Positions 1 to 7,899 are shown, counted from the stretch's first letter. The stretch is DNA of 10,584 bases from Dunaliella salina (GCA_002284615.2 MU069942.1:109893-120476); one strand, 5' to 3'. The notes: a model not told the origin generated them from the letters alone. Numbers and translations are program-made.

Positions 1-2
1 CT

Positions 3-400
3 AGGATCACTCAGGGCTGCAACACGGGCTTGCAGTGCATCTCGTCAAACCACAGGCTCGTCAAAACTGAAAGCCAAAGCATAGGCTTGCCACGCATCCT
101 TTAGGATCACTCTGGGTTGCAACACAGGCTTGCAGTGCATCCCATCAGATCTCAGACTTGTCATAACTGAAAGATAGCGCATAGGCTTGCCACGCTTCCT
201 AGGATCACTCAGGGCTGCAATACAGGCTTGCAGTGCATCCCATCAGATCACAGACTCATCGTAGCTGAAAGCCAGAGCATAGGCTTGCCGCGCATCCTGT
301 AGGATCACAAGCCCTTGCACAAGTAGGATCCCAAGCCCTCAAGATTCTATACAGGCTTGCAGTGCATCCCATCAGATCACAGACTAGTCATTGGATCATA
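3..400. repeat. Degenerate ~100-bp tandem repeat
   Basis: Units start with AGGATCAC at 3, 103, 201 and 301, a period of 98-100 bp. Each of the first three contains GGCTTGCAGTGCATC, a CAGACT/CAGGCT-CGTCA-type segment, CTGAAAG and CATAGGCTTGCC. The fourth is scrambled: it restarts at about 324 and ends near 400. A stray partial unit (GGATCACAGACTCGTCATAACTGGAAGCCAGAGC, split here as GGATCACAGACTCGTC and ATAACTGGAAGCC) lies at about 542-575. No coding potential is evident. The array runs off the left edge, so its full length is unknown. Confidence 0.85.
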
Positions 401-1420
401 GGTAGGGTATGATTACATCGCTTTATCCGCCTACAAGGGCAGCAGAGCGGAAATATAGAGACCTGTAACCACACCAGTTCAAGCAAAAAGCAGTGCTCAA
501 AACTCAGGCACAGCATCTTGAGCATACAGACACAAAGCATCGGATCACAGACTCGTCATAACTGGAAGCCAGAGCAAAAGCTTGCTACCAATCTGATTGG
601 GCCACAGGCCCTTTGTCCCTGAAAGCAGAGGCTAGGCTGATCAATTTTTGGCATGCATCCCATGGGACCATAAGAGAGAAGTGTGACTTGGAATGCAAGG
701 CGCCTCACCTTCCAAGCCACACGGCATGCAGAGCCCATAAGGCATGCAAAACCTATTTTCCCCACTCTTTTCTGGTACGCTTTGAAATTAGTTTCCCAAA
801 ACCCACACCACTTGTGGCAATTGGAAGGAGCTGTTACTGCTTACCATGCTCTCGATCATCGAATGATACCTGGGCCAGAAAAGAATACTTAGGAGTAACA
901 CAACGAGTCTCAACAAGGGATGTTCCTAAGGTGGATTCCAGCCTTTTTACGCACACACCCTCAGATTGCCGCATTTTAAGCTGTCCTTCTTTGTGAACAA
1001 TTTGCCAGCCAACCCACTTAATGGCAGAGGGTTGCCTCGATGTTCATGATCTGCACCTTTCTACCATACTTCTTTTGAACATGTGGCCCATCAAAGACTT
1101 CCTTATTCGACTTGCGCCAGCTCAGCTGCTGGGGACTCCAAGTGCTGTGCAGGGAAAAAGATTGTTTGAAACTGCAGCGCGCATGCCCCTTGGACAGCCA
1201 GGCCTGAACTCGTGTGTAGAGAACGTTCTTGGATACACACATACCAATACAGCTGGGAGGCCAAAATGTTTGAGGGTACACCTATCCCTTTGAAATCCTA
1301 ATTACCTTCAACCGTCTGAAACATAATACTGCGAAATGCTCCAAAACAACAGGATTCCAGAGGGCGCTCCGACGTGTCTGAAGCAATATGTGTCCATCAT
1401 TTCTAGGGTGTGCTCCAGCT
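401..1420. other. Intergenic or unassigned stretch, no supported gene
   Basis: Open frames of 60-130 codons exist on both strands (for example 613-996 + and overlapping frames on both strands at 1018-1293). None has a recognisable motif, and none has flanking splice sites that chain into a longer frame. The 1018-1293 stretch is open on both strands at once, which usually means chance or an old repeat. It could contain exons of the gene that follows, or transposon debris; I cannot decide. Confidence 0.5.
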
Positions 1421-1428
1421 TATAAATA
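1421..1428 (+). promoter_or_regulatory. TATA-like box
   Basis: TATAAATA lies in an otherwise ordinary stretch, on the same strand as and about 450 bp before the first exon I can chain (1880). It would suit a start of transcription near 1450. No initiator ATG could be linked to it: the frame that looks most protein-like after it (1502-1564) has no ATG and does not match the phase of the next exon. Weak call. Confidence 0.25.
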
Positions 1429-1587
1429 GCAGTACAGCCTCTATTAAAAGCAAGCATCGTCACTCATTGGAGCTGTTCTTGGTGGCTCTTTGATTCTCTA
1501 GAATCAAGGATTTCCATCAGGGCAGCTTAGTTGTGTTCATAGATGATGCCAGGAAATTAGGGATGTGTTCTGCCAAAGGCTCTCATT

Positions 1588-1712
1588 AGTAGGGTTGTGT
1601 AAAGAGGGTTGAGAAATTGGCAAAAGAGGCTTCAAAGGGGGCTAAAGAGGCTCCAAAGAGGCTCTTTGGCCCTATTTGGCCACATGCCCAACCCTCTTTA
1701 CCCAAACCTACT
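1588..1712. mobile_element. MITE-like element, 125 bp
   Basis: The ends form a 25-bp terminal inverted repeat with 22 matches (AGTAGGGTTGTGTAAAGAGG... at 1588 against the reverse complement of 1688-1712). CATT stands directly outside both ends (1584-1587 and 1713-1716), consistent with a 4-bp target duplication. The interior is built of repeated AAAGAGGCT(C/T)CAAAG and has no open frame, so it would be a non-autonomous element. It sits upstream of, or in an intron of, the + strand gene. The family is not identified. Confidence 0.6.
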
Positions 1713-1879
1713 CATTTGTCTTGTATTTCACAGCTATTGGGATACCCAGATGTAATTAAGTGCAATTAGCCCAGGAAGGAAAGAGCATGATGATCATTTA
1801 AGGCATGGCCAAGCCTCAACTGCTCTGGCTCAGAAATACATGTTTGTGGTTTCATTGAAAACATTTTGTAATTCCACAG

Positions 1880-3188
1880 TTCCATTGCTTTCTTTTGATG
1901 ATCTTGTGGATGAACTTCCTGTAATTATCACTTACATGCAATTGAGGTGAACTGATGACTTTGATGACTTTGCAGCCTCAAGTTCTGGCAGAGTCCCGGG
2001 AAATTCCATGCAGTCGCGCTGCTGACTTGCCCTTGGATGGCTTGGTCCAGTCTCTCACCTCCTGGGAATGGCAAGGTACGGCTTTTAAGCTGCACTATGT
2101 GTGTGAGCTGAGGGGTCATTTGGCATTACTGATTGTTTCACTTTAGGAAATGATGAACTTGCAGCGAATAAACCAACTAGGACCCTGTCTCTGTGGGCTC
2201 CAGGGATGCTTCACCTCATTTTGCTGCTCTTGAACAAGTATCCTTGCTGGTGGCATCAGCTTGGAAGTAAGAAAGGGTCGTGCCACTTGCTGCAGGGACT
2301 AGCTTGATGTGAGGAATAGGACAGCATTTGAGGTATCACCATCCCGGTCAGCCTACCCTCCCATGGCTGACAAGTGGTGTATGCATGCATTTCCTCATGC
2401 CTGGTCCGTGCATACAAGTGGTGTGTACATGCATTTCCTCATGCCTGATTGGTGTATACAAGTGGTGTATACATGCATTTCTTCATGCATGATTGGACAA
2501 GGCTCTGTGCTCAAGTATTTGACTTGTTGCTCCTGTGACCTCTCATGTGTGCGTTCCGGGGTTCACACCGTTGAACAAGAAATAAATGAAATCATGCGCT
2601 TTGCACACTTTGTGACACACCCTCAGCAACATGATGTACCCTGACAACCTTTTCCTGTTACCTCACCAACTGCAACTTGCAGGGAACTGCAGCAACTTGC
2701 AGGGAGCTGCAGCAACTTGCAGGGAACTGCAACTTGCAGCAACTTGCAACAAGGGAACTGCAACTTGCAGCAACTTGCAGGGAACTGCAAGTTGCAGGGA
2801 AAAGATGAAAACAACTGTACCTCACCAGCTGCAACTTGCAGGGAAAAGATGAAAACAACTGTACCTCACCAGCTGCAACTTGCAGGGAAAAGATGAAAAC
2901 AACTTTACCTCACCAACTGCAACTTGCAGGGAAAAGATGAAAACAACTTTCTCGCGATTAGTTACAAAGAAGATGGAGCCCCGGGGCTCAAAGAAGCGTC
3001 AGTGCCATTTTTTAGGACACTGGATGGTAAACAGGAGTCTTCCGATTATTATACATGGTGAGATGCTTTGTGCTGCAGAATGGCACGCATACCACCTGAA
3101 CTGCAAGGTTTCCAGCTCTTGGGAGCTTAGACGGTTTTGGCACGTCCAACGGTGGCTTTGTTGTTACGTTACCTGCAAACTTGATAGG
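1880..3188 (+). CDS. N-terminal exon block, five short exons, function unknown
   Basis: Exons 1880-1920, 1976-2075, 2147-2266, 2962-3057 and 3116-3188 use introns of 55, 71, 695 and 58 bp. The 71-bp intron has a branch-like TACTGAT 20 bases before its acceptor. The frame starts with an acidic stretch (SFDDLVDELP), passes a hydrophobic segment (MLHLILLLLNKYPCWW at about 2204-2252, possibly membrane-associated), a basic stretch (KKMEPRGSKKRQ) and ends GGFVVTLPANLIG. Competing frames hit stops: in the third exon, one alternative frame closes at the TGA of CTCTTGA. I recognise no domain. The phase agreement across four junctions is the main evidence. The 5' end of the gene is missing. Confidence 0.45.
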
Positions 3189-6100
3189 GTGTAATGCAAG
3201 TAGGAATCATTGAGTTCTATGCTTGCATTAGAACTCAGGTTCTTGGAGGTTGCAAGAAGTGAGATGTGTGACCTGTGAACTTTCAGGCTATATGTTTAAT
3301 ATGCCCATAATGAGCCACAGTCACAGCATGACACCTATAAGCCTATAATGAACCGTAGTCACAGCATGTTACCTATAAGCCTATAATGAACTGTATTTAA
3401 TAAGCCTATAATGAATCATAGTCACTGCATGTCACCTCTACGGCTTCCAATGTATATTTGTGAGCAGGTGCTGTGAAGTTTGCCTCCTATTTACAGGGCA
3501 TTAGAATATAATCTAGCACACGTTGCTTTAACCCCGGAGTAGAGTGCTGCCTACAACTAAGGGTTCGTCCTGTAGATGATAGTGGCGCACAATTTATCGT
3601 TGAGCTGCAAGTTTTAGAGCTTTTCACACAGCAAGACGCACACAAGTTGTACACGCCCTTGCTCGAACGTGTTGCATTTTACAAGTGGTCCTCAGGCTGT
3701 GCTTTTCATGGTCTGTGTATGTGTGCAGTGTCTATTTTGAACACAAGCTTTCCACTGGAGGTTCGAATGGCGGCAGCGATGGGGGTGGTGGTGGGAGTGG
3801 AGAGGAGGGCTCCGAAAGTGGCCGAAGGCTACAGAAGGACTCTTTGGACAAGTTGGATGGAAGCAAGAACAGTGGGACGGAAATGGAGTGGTGAGTGTGG
3901 TGAAGAGTCTAGAAAGCATCGCAGCTTGAAGCTGTGTGCAGAAACCCTTTCTTGTCAAATGAGCCTCGATGACAGGGGGCTGGGTGTGCCAGCAAGCATG
4001 CAATCTTGCGGCCACTCCTGAAGAAACGTAAAGGGCCCCTTCTGGTTATACCTCACAGTCCAATGGCAGCTTATACTTATCCATACCTTGTAGTGAAAAA
4101 CAATTCCATCATCATTTTCATCTTGAGCCAATATAAATATTCATTACCTGAATAATTGTCGGGTGTGCATCATCTGCATCAAGAGTGTGTATGAAAGCAT
4201 ACCCATCGGTGGAACATTGGGGTGAGAAATCTGGTGACACCACGTTCAAGTAGTTACGTGGTTTATCATATGTCATTTTTAAGATTGGCAGTCCAATGGC
4301 TGCTTGGGAGGCAAATAGGACTTTTTATGAAAGGGTCCATTGCTGTTAATTCCTTGAAAGAAGCCCACACTGCTTGAATAAAGACCTGTGGATAAATGAA
4401 CTCTGAACACTACTCTTGTCACATACTTTCTGTGCTGTTTCAGTGTTTCCCTGGACGTGTTGGTCATCCGGGTGGGCATCAATGTCAATCAAGTCTGGGC
4501 TAGAGAGGGTGAAGATGCATGCGTGCCAGGTGGGTCTTGAGTCTCGAAGATACATTTGTGCCACGTGAGTCTTGCCGGTTGAGTCTTGAAAGCTTGTGGT
4601 GGCCAAAGGATTTCAAATGGCTTGCCATTTGATGATTTGTTTGCTTATCTTTTTTTGCTTAAATGCTTGTAGCATGTTGATTGTTGCATTACAAGAATAA
4701 GCCAAGGATTCATTGTCACTTTCTTAATTTGAGATAACCTTCTTTCATACCGGAATTGTGCCTAAGTAACCCATACTTTTGTGTGACGCCATGCAGCCTC
4801 TGATGTAGGCAAAAGCTACCCGCAAAACGAAAAAGCTGGCAGCAAAGGAACCACGATTCGTGCAACCACGGATTACATCGACTTGTCTATCAGAGACCCA
4901 ATCAAAGTCCCTCCAGCTTCTCCACCCTCTTTACCCGTCCCCAGAAGAACCCTCGGCCAGGCAGCATCAACTCCTCCACCCATGCCATCTCCCCCACCCC
5001 CTTCACCCAACGCAACTCCTTCCCCACCTAGTCCCTCTTCTCCTCTGACGCCCTCTCCCATGCCGTACCCGCCACCATCTTTCCCACCCCCTACACCCAG
5101 CGCAAGTCCTCCTCCCCCGCCCGGTCCCACTTCTCCTCTACCGCCCTCTCCCCAGCCAAACCCGCCACCATATCCCCCACCACCCTTACCGCGGAGCCCG
5201 CAGCCTCCTTCTCCTCCGCCAATTCCCCCCCCAACCCCACCAAACCCTGCCCAACCGTCACCGCCTTCTCCGCTGCCTCCTAGTCCCTTCCCACCCCTGG
5301 TGTGTATAAACAGGAATTGTTGCAAGTTTGCCTCTTCCTAGAACCAGTTTCTCTCATTTCCAACATGTGTGCTCCCAGAAAACTGCATCTCGCGTGACTA
5401 ACTACATGACACAGGATGTTAAATGAGCACATGCATTGTTTGGTGCGCGCAGGCGGAACCTGCAACCCCTCCTCCTAACCCTCCTTCCATGCCACCCCTG
5501 TACCCTCCCATGTATCCTCCCATGTCTCTACCTGCATCCCCACCCGCGTCCTCACCCATGCCCCCTCCACCAGTTCCTGACGCTTCTCAGCCTCTGCCTC
5601 AATATCCCCCAACGCCACCCTCCCTTCCTCCGGCACCACCCACACCTAATTGTCCTTGTGATTTCTTGCCAGAGGCTGTGAATGGCGCTTGTGAAGCCGG
5701 AGAGACACCAGTGTACTTAACAGAGCCAGGGGGCTCTGTAAACCACAGGTGTGCGAACGCCATGAGCGTGGAAGCACAGGACGTCTTTTCCTTCCATTTC
5801 TGCATCAACTACGCCTGCCTGCCGGAAGAGTTCCAAGACAAGACATTGGATGTGACAGCAGAGAAGGTGCTCCTTCCAGGAGGGGAGGTCTCGACCTTTA
5901 ACGAGAACAAGACCGCCACCCTGGTCACTTACCTCGTGCCCCTATGCATCACCCCTTCCACCTCTGCCTACAAATACAACACAGATGGAGACTTGGCCAA
6001 GCTGCCCAGTGTTCCAGGTGACAGATCCTCATTAGCTCTGTTTCTGGCTCTCCTAGGCTAGCTGTGTCTAGTGCAAATTCTGAGGGCCTTCTGGTGAGGC

Positions 6101-6847
6101 CTCTAACTTTCCAGTTAGGGGTACTTCCCTTAATGCACGCGGCCTCTGGCTTGCATAGACTTTTCTTTTCTTTCTTTTGTTTTCCCAGGTGACAATGGTG
6201 TGTTTGAGCTCCCTACAGAGGGCATCGCAGCGCTGTCGTTCCATACGCTGGTTGAGCCGAGCTGCGATGACCGATTTGTAGCCGCGCTGATCACCTCGAC
6301 CTATGTCCAAGATGACCAGCCCCCCGTGCCAACCTCCAGCTGCCCCTGCTGGGTGACTCCCCAAGATGCAATCGAGCCCAACGAGCTCGGCTGCGATGGT
6401 ATCAAGATCCCCGTCACCCTTGAAACCATTCCCAACTGGCGCATCAATGACGGTGTCTCCTTCCGCCAATGCATCGATCCCGCCAACTTTGACTTTTTGT
6501 GAGTGTAGGATTGAGTGTGTACATCTTCAAGTTGGAGTGCTGAGTATTACCATATCAGATTGCTGCCGCAAGTTAAGATGTCACCACCTGCCCTTGGCAC
6601 CTTTTTGAAGATTGGCCCATTCTGTCTTTTTGTACGTGTTTAAAAGCATTACACTCCAAATGTAAGGAATTTTAGCTCTAAATGTACGGGTATGCGGTTT
6701 TGGCATACAAATTTGGCCAACCCTACACCTTATTCATAGAAATCTTTTGTTTTGCCAAACGCTGATTCTTCCTGCCTGAAGTTATCAAACCCTTTCAGCA
6801 AAACGTGCGTGCACGCTCGCAGACTATAGCTTGCCCGGCATATCAAA

Positions 6848-6934
<87 letters not shown>

Positions 6935-7440
6935 GCGTAAAAGACGAATGTAAGGCAAACAAGTTGATGCACTTTTGCTTCTGCGTTATCAGTGGATCTC
7001 CTCTGCCACGCTTACCAAAAGTCTGGTCTTGAATTCTTTTGCAGCACCGAGTTCATAGCATTCTCTCACCCATTCTGATTTGCAGCACTGAGGACATGCT
7101 ATTCTCCTCCTGAGCATTCTCAAACTGATTCTGCTTTGCAGCACGGAGACCACGGCATCTCCTACTACTGGCGGTACTGCTGCCTGCCTAGTTATGCATC
7201 CATGCCATACGTTGTGCATCCATGCCATACGTTGATCATTTCCTAACATCATGACCCAAAGGCATTCTCCTCCTGATTCTGCTCTGCAGCACAGAGACCA
7301 TGGCTTTTTCCTACTGCTGGCGGTACCGCTGCCTTCCGAGTGAGTTCTCCAGCTCGGCATTTACAGCCACCATCAGCAGTGTGGAACGATTTAACATCAG
7401 GCGCATGCCCGGCGGTGTTGTGTACACCACCACCCTTCAG
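1880..7440 (+). CDS. Multi-exon gene for Pro-rich, Cys-module protein (partial both ends)
   Basis: Eleven exons join in one open frame with matching phases at every junction: 1880-1920, 1976-2075, 2147-2266, 2962-3057, 3116-3188, 3729-3890, 4444-4529, 4797-5299, 5453-6017, 6189-6498 and 7290-7440. All introns are GT-AG, several with textbook donors (GTAAGA, GTGAGT, GTATGT) and pyrimidine-rich acceptors. The product (over 700 residues in the window) has an unrecognised N-terminal region, a Gly/Ser-rich acidic linker, a Pro-rich stalk and two Cys-rich modules. This layout resembles hydroxyproline-rich extracellular matrix glycoproteins such as the pherophorins of volvocine algae, but I did not find a clear pherophorin-domain signature. 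An extracellular or cell-surface role is inference; no signal peptide lies in the visible part. An 18-nt micro-exon at 1734-1751 would also fit the phase. The last donor (7441) opens an intron that holds the viral insert. RNA reads would confirm or correct the joins; the later exons are safer than the earlier ones. Confidence 0.6.
2371..2502. repeat. 44-bp minisatellite, three copies (intron)
   Basis: CAAGTGGTGT recurs at 2371, 2415 and 2459, an exact 44-bp period. Each unit also holds ACATGCATTTCCTCATGC. It lies in the 695-bp intron between exons 2147-2266 and 2962-3057. The frame through it is open only because 44-bp copies shift the frame without meeting a stop. Confidence 0.9.
2664..2795. 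repeat. Short tandem array of GCAACTTGCAG units
   Basis: The motif (G/C)AACTTGCAGGGA(A/G)CTGCA is repeated in irregular 12- to 24-bp steps. AACTTGCAG and CTGCAAGTT are partial reverse complements, so the tract can also fold back on itself. It merges at its right end into the second 44-bp minisatellite, whose units begin with the same TTGCAGGGA. Confidence 0.85.
2792..2951. repeat. Second 44-bp minisatellite, ~3.6 copies (intron)
   Basis: AAAGATGAAAACAACT recurs at 2801, 2845, 2889 and 2933, again a 44-bp period, with CTCACCA(G/A)CTGCAACTTG in each unit. Copies are nearly identical, so the expansion is recent. The sequence is unrelated to the 2371-2502 array although the period is the same. 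The last copy runs up to the polypyrimidine tract of the acceptor at 2961, so copy-number change could affect splicing. Confidence 0.9.
3192..3236 (+). other. Two interleaved inverted repeats at an intron start
   Basis: TAATGCAAG (3192-3200) pairs with CTTGCATTA (3222-3230), and GAGTTCTA (3212-3219) pairs with TAGAACTC (3229-3236). The arms interleave and share two bases, so as RNA they could form alternative hairpins or a pseudoknot-like fold. They begin three bases after the proposed donor at 3189. Function unknown; could be chance. Confidence 0.5.
3300..3440. repeat. 38-bp minisatellite, ~3.5 copies (intron)
   Basis: ATAATGA recurs at 3307, 3345 and 3383 (38-bp period) and again at 3408 after a shortened 25-bp unit. 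Units contain AGTCACAGCATG and CCTATAAGCC. The array lies in the 540-bp intron 3189-3728, where nothing else is recognised. Confidence 0.85.
3729..4529 (+). CDS. Two exons: Gly/Ser-rich acidic linker and short beta-like segment
   Basis: Exon 3729-3890 follows the acceptor GTGTATGTGTGCAG and ends at the consensus donor GTGAGT. It encodes a low-complexity linker (TGGSNGGSDGGGGGSGEEG) followed by a charged stretch. Exon 4444-4529 follows a very good acceptor (TTTCTGTGCTGTTTCAG) and ends CCAG before GTGGGT. It encodes an alternating hydrophobic run (VSLDVLVIRVGINVNQVW) then EGEDACVPG. The junction phases (2 then 1) fit each other and the neighbouring exons. Extending to the later GTGAGT at 4565 hits a stop, which supports the 4530 donor. 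The linker probably separates the N-terminal part from the stalk. Confidence 0.5.
3891..4443 (+). other. Intron, nothing else recognised
   Basis: GTGAGT donor to TTTCAG acceptor, 553 bp, AT-rich in its middle. CAGTCCAATGGC occurs twice (4057 and 4288), a small diverged repeat. I see no gene, RNA or element in it. Confidence 0.5.
4530..4796 (+). other. Intron with short perfect hairpin
   Basis: GTGGGT donor to ATGCAG acceptor, 267 bp. It contains TCAAATGGC-TT-GCCATTTGA (4613-4632), a perfect 9-bp stem with a 2-base spacer. GAGTCTTG recurs three times near the donor (4540, 4566 and 4581). No function is assigned. Confidence 0.5.
4797..5299 (+). CDS. Exon encoding the first part of the Pro-rich stalk
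   Basis: The acceptor ATGCAG precedes 4797 and the donor GTGTGT follows 5299, at a codon boundary. The first ~38 codons encode an ordinary segment (GKSYPQNEKAGSKG, then TTDYIDLSIRDPIKV). After that the frame is about half proline with Ser, Ala, Tyr and Thr: PPMPSPPPPSP, PPPTPSASPPPPPG and similar. Ser-Pro-rich runs of this kind are hydroxylated and arabinosylated in algal and plant wall proteins and form stiff polyproline II rods. The opposite strand is also open here as a Gly-rich frame, a compositional shadow of Pro codons rather than a gene. Confidence 0.75.
5453..6017 (+). CDS. Exon encoding end of Pro stalk and Cys-rich module 1
   Basis: It begins in phase 0 after GCGCGCAG, matching the phase-0 end of the previous exon. 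The first ~65 codons continue the stalk with a different rhythm (PPLYPPMYPPM, SPMPPPPVP). From 5651 the composition changes to a globular Cys-rich module: it starts NCPCDF, has further Cys, and includes FSFHFCINYACLPEEF and LPGG (5873-5884). A sequon NKT follows. The exon ends CCAG before GTGACA. The paired cysteines fit a secreted, disulfide-bonded domain. The same layout recurs in the next two exons, so this is the first of two related modules. Confidence 0.75.
6018..6188 (+). other. 171-bp intron flanked by 10-bp direct repeat
   Basis: CCAGGTGACA stands at both splice junctions: 6014-6023 spans the donor and 6185-6194 spans the acceptor. Cutting at AG|GT in either copy gives the same mRNA. 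Direct repeats of the AG|GT site at both ends are expected if the intron arose by insertion with target duplication or by local tandem duplication. The acceptor tract is very pyrimidine-rich. Confidence 0.65.
6189..6498 (+). CDS. Exon encoding the spacer and start of Cys-rich module 2
   Basis: The acceptor has an excellent pyrimidine tract (CTTTCTTTTGTTTTCCCAG) and the donor is the consensus GTGAGT. The phase-1 start joins the previous exon as Pro-Gly-Asp. It encodes a spacer (NGVFELPTEGIAAL...) with one Cys and then, at 6341, CPCW, the same opening as module 1. It ends DPANFDFL at a phase-2 boundary that the next exon completes as Phe. No stop occurs in this frame across the 310 bases. Confidence 0.75.
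6851..6932. repeat. (AC)41 microsatellite in intron
   Basis: Eighty-two bases of uninterrupted AC, followed by GCGCG. It lies in the 791-bp intron 6499-7289. Alternating purine-pyrimidine DNA of this length can adopt Z-form and is highly mutable. The open frames of poly-His/Thr or poly-Cys/Val through it are artefacts. Confidence 0.97.
7026..7310 (+). repeat. Serially duplicated 3' splice-site/exon-start module
   Basis: TTTGCAGCAC(C/T/G/A)GAG or a close variant occurs four times, with AG ending at 7044, 7085, 7141 and 7289. The same context, (C)ATTCT(C)...CTGATT(CTGC), precedes the later copies. The third copy (7142-7195) extends into exon-like sequence matching the true exon at 7290-7345 (shared CTACTGG/CTGCTGG-CGGTAC-GCTGCC) but with a one-base indel that shifts the frame. 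Copies 1-3 all run into stops when spliced in the working phase, so they look like decayed duplicates of the exon start, or cryptic or poison acceptors. Confidence 0.7.
7196..7235. repeat. 20-bp tandem duplication
   Basis: GCATCCATGCCATACGTTG(T/A) occurs twice in direct succession. It lies in the intron between the third and fourth copies of the splice-site module, and appears to be a recent local duplication. Confidence 0.9.
7290..7440 (+). CDS. Exon encoding the end of Cys-rich module 2
   Basis: It follows the acceptor GATTCTGCTCTGCAG and ends in CTTCAG before the strong donor GTATGT. It encodes FSYCWRYRCLPSEF and later RMPGG, aligning with FSFHFCINYACLPEEF and LPGG of module 1. This shows module 2 is a duplicate of module 1 spread over two exons. 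The exon ends in phase 0 within TTTLQ, so the protein continues in an exon outside the window or beyond the viral insert. Three earlier look-alike acceptors lie in the preceding intron. Confidence 0.7.
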
Positions 7441-7637
7441 GTATGTAGGGATCAGCATTGACATATAGCGCTACGTGTACCCAAATTTCTAAGAAAGAAA
7501 TTTCCCCAGATTTCTAAGAAGTAAATTTGTGATTGTCCGAAAAATGCAGGGACCAACCGACCTACAACGCACACATTCGTTAAATACTGTACGGGTATTG
7601 CATCCGTACAACTCCATATAACTCGTAATCATTACTC
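7441..7637. other. Start of last intron, up to the viral insert
   Basis: It begins with the donor GTATGT. ATTTCTAAGAA recurs at 7485 and 7510. ACTCGTAAT occurs at 7621 and again at 7634, where the second copy runs into the viral-like nonanucleotide, so one copy could be junction filler. No exon is seen. Confidence 0.5.
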
Positions 7638-7661
7638 GTAATACCACACTATAGACAACCT
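7638..7661 (-). other. Half of a Rep-type origin (- strand)
   Basis: Read on the - strand: stem arm AGGTTGTCTATAG (7661-7649), TG, then TGGTATTAC (7646-7638), one base from TAGTATTAC. The pairing arm is absent; instead GAGTAATGATTACGAGT follows. The preceding bases (AATAAAGGAAAAGG) resemble those before the complete origin (CATAAAGAAAAGT), supporting this orientation. The break falls just after the nonanucleotide. Confidence 0.6.
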
Positions 7662-7709
7662 TTTCCTTTATTCGCGTGCGGCGCAGCAAACAAAAAATTA
7701 ATAATAGAC

Positions 7710-7792
7710 GGCCGTTTGGCCTTTGCTGGCGCGCTTCGCTTGCGTCGTCACTCCAGACTCGTCGGGGGCCCTACCTTGCCTCGCCTTCGCTC
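7710..7792. repeat. Left arm of inverted repeat flanking the viral copies
   Basis: It matches the reverse complement of 9791-9873 over 83 bases with about three quarters identity by eye. Shared blocks are CGGCC...GGCCTTTGCT, GGGGGCCCTACC and TCTCGCCTTCGCTC (TGCCTCGCCTTCGCTC here). It lies downstream of the - strand capsid-like gene and is the 3' noncoding region of that viral unit. Confidence 0.75.
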
Positions 7793-7818
7793 CCTATTAT
7801 TGGAGGACTCTTTTGCGG

Positions 7819-7833
7819 GGGGGGACGCCCCCC
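7819..7833 (-). terminator. GC hairpin after capsid-like gene (- strand unit)
   Basis: GGGGGG-ACG-CCCCCC, a 6-bp G:C stem with a 3-base loop, lies about 70 bases after the capsid-like stop at 7900. The + strand unit has an equivalent at 9770-9783. Conservation of a hairpin at the same place in both diverged copies suggests a viral 3' end or transcription-stop role; this is inference. Confidence 0.4.
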
Positions 7834-7899
7834 TCCCAACCCCCCCGGACAGGGCTGGTGACTCCGTATCTTTACTTTTTCGATAACTTCTCCTTGACT

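Noticed and set aside
1..400. CRISPR-like array
   Set aside because: Repeats are long, degenerate and without unique spacers; the context is eukaryotic.
1018..1293. Overlapping open frames on both strands, possible transposon remnant
   Set aside because: No motif on either strand and no linking splice sites; reported only as unassigned sequence.
1502..1564. Exon-like frame (IKDFHQGSLVVFIDDARKLG) after a good acceptor
   Set aside because: It reads like protein, but its phase does not join the micro-exon at 1734 or the exon at 1880, and there is no ATG. Kept out of the gene model.
2623..2858. Open frames on both strands through Gln/Leu-Cys-rich repeats
   Set aside because: They follow the GCAACTTGCAG and 44-bp arrays, lie in an intron, and arise from repeats lacking stops.
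3685..4021. Overlapping frames on both strands across the Gly-rich exon
   Set aside because: Only the frame encoding the Gly/Ser linker matches the phases of both neighbouring exons.
4873..5325. Gly-rich open frame of 150 codons on the - strand
   Set aside because: It is the complement of the Pro-rich exon; CCN-rich DNA gives GGN-rich frames on the other strand. The + strand frame has splice sites and continues in phase.
6730..7032. Open frames with poly-Cys/Val or poly-His/Thr
   Set aside because: They are translations of the (AC)41 microsatellite and have no other support.
7676..7861. Open frame with Gly/Pro-rich end on the + strand
   Set aside because: It overlaps the GC hairpin and the noncoding inverted repeat of the - strand viral unit; no support as a gene.
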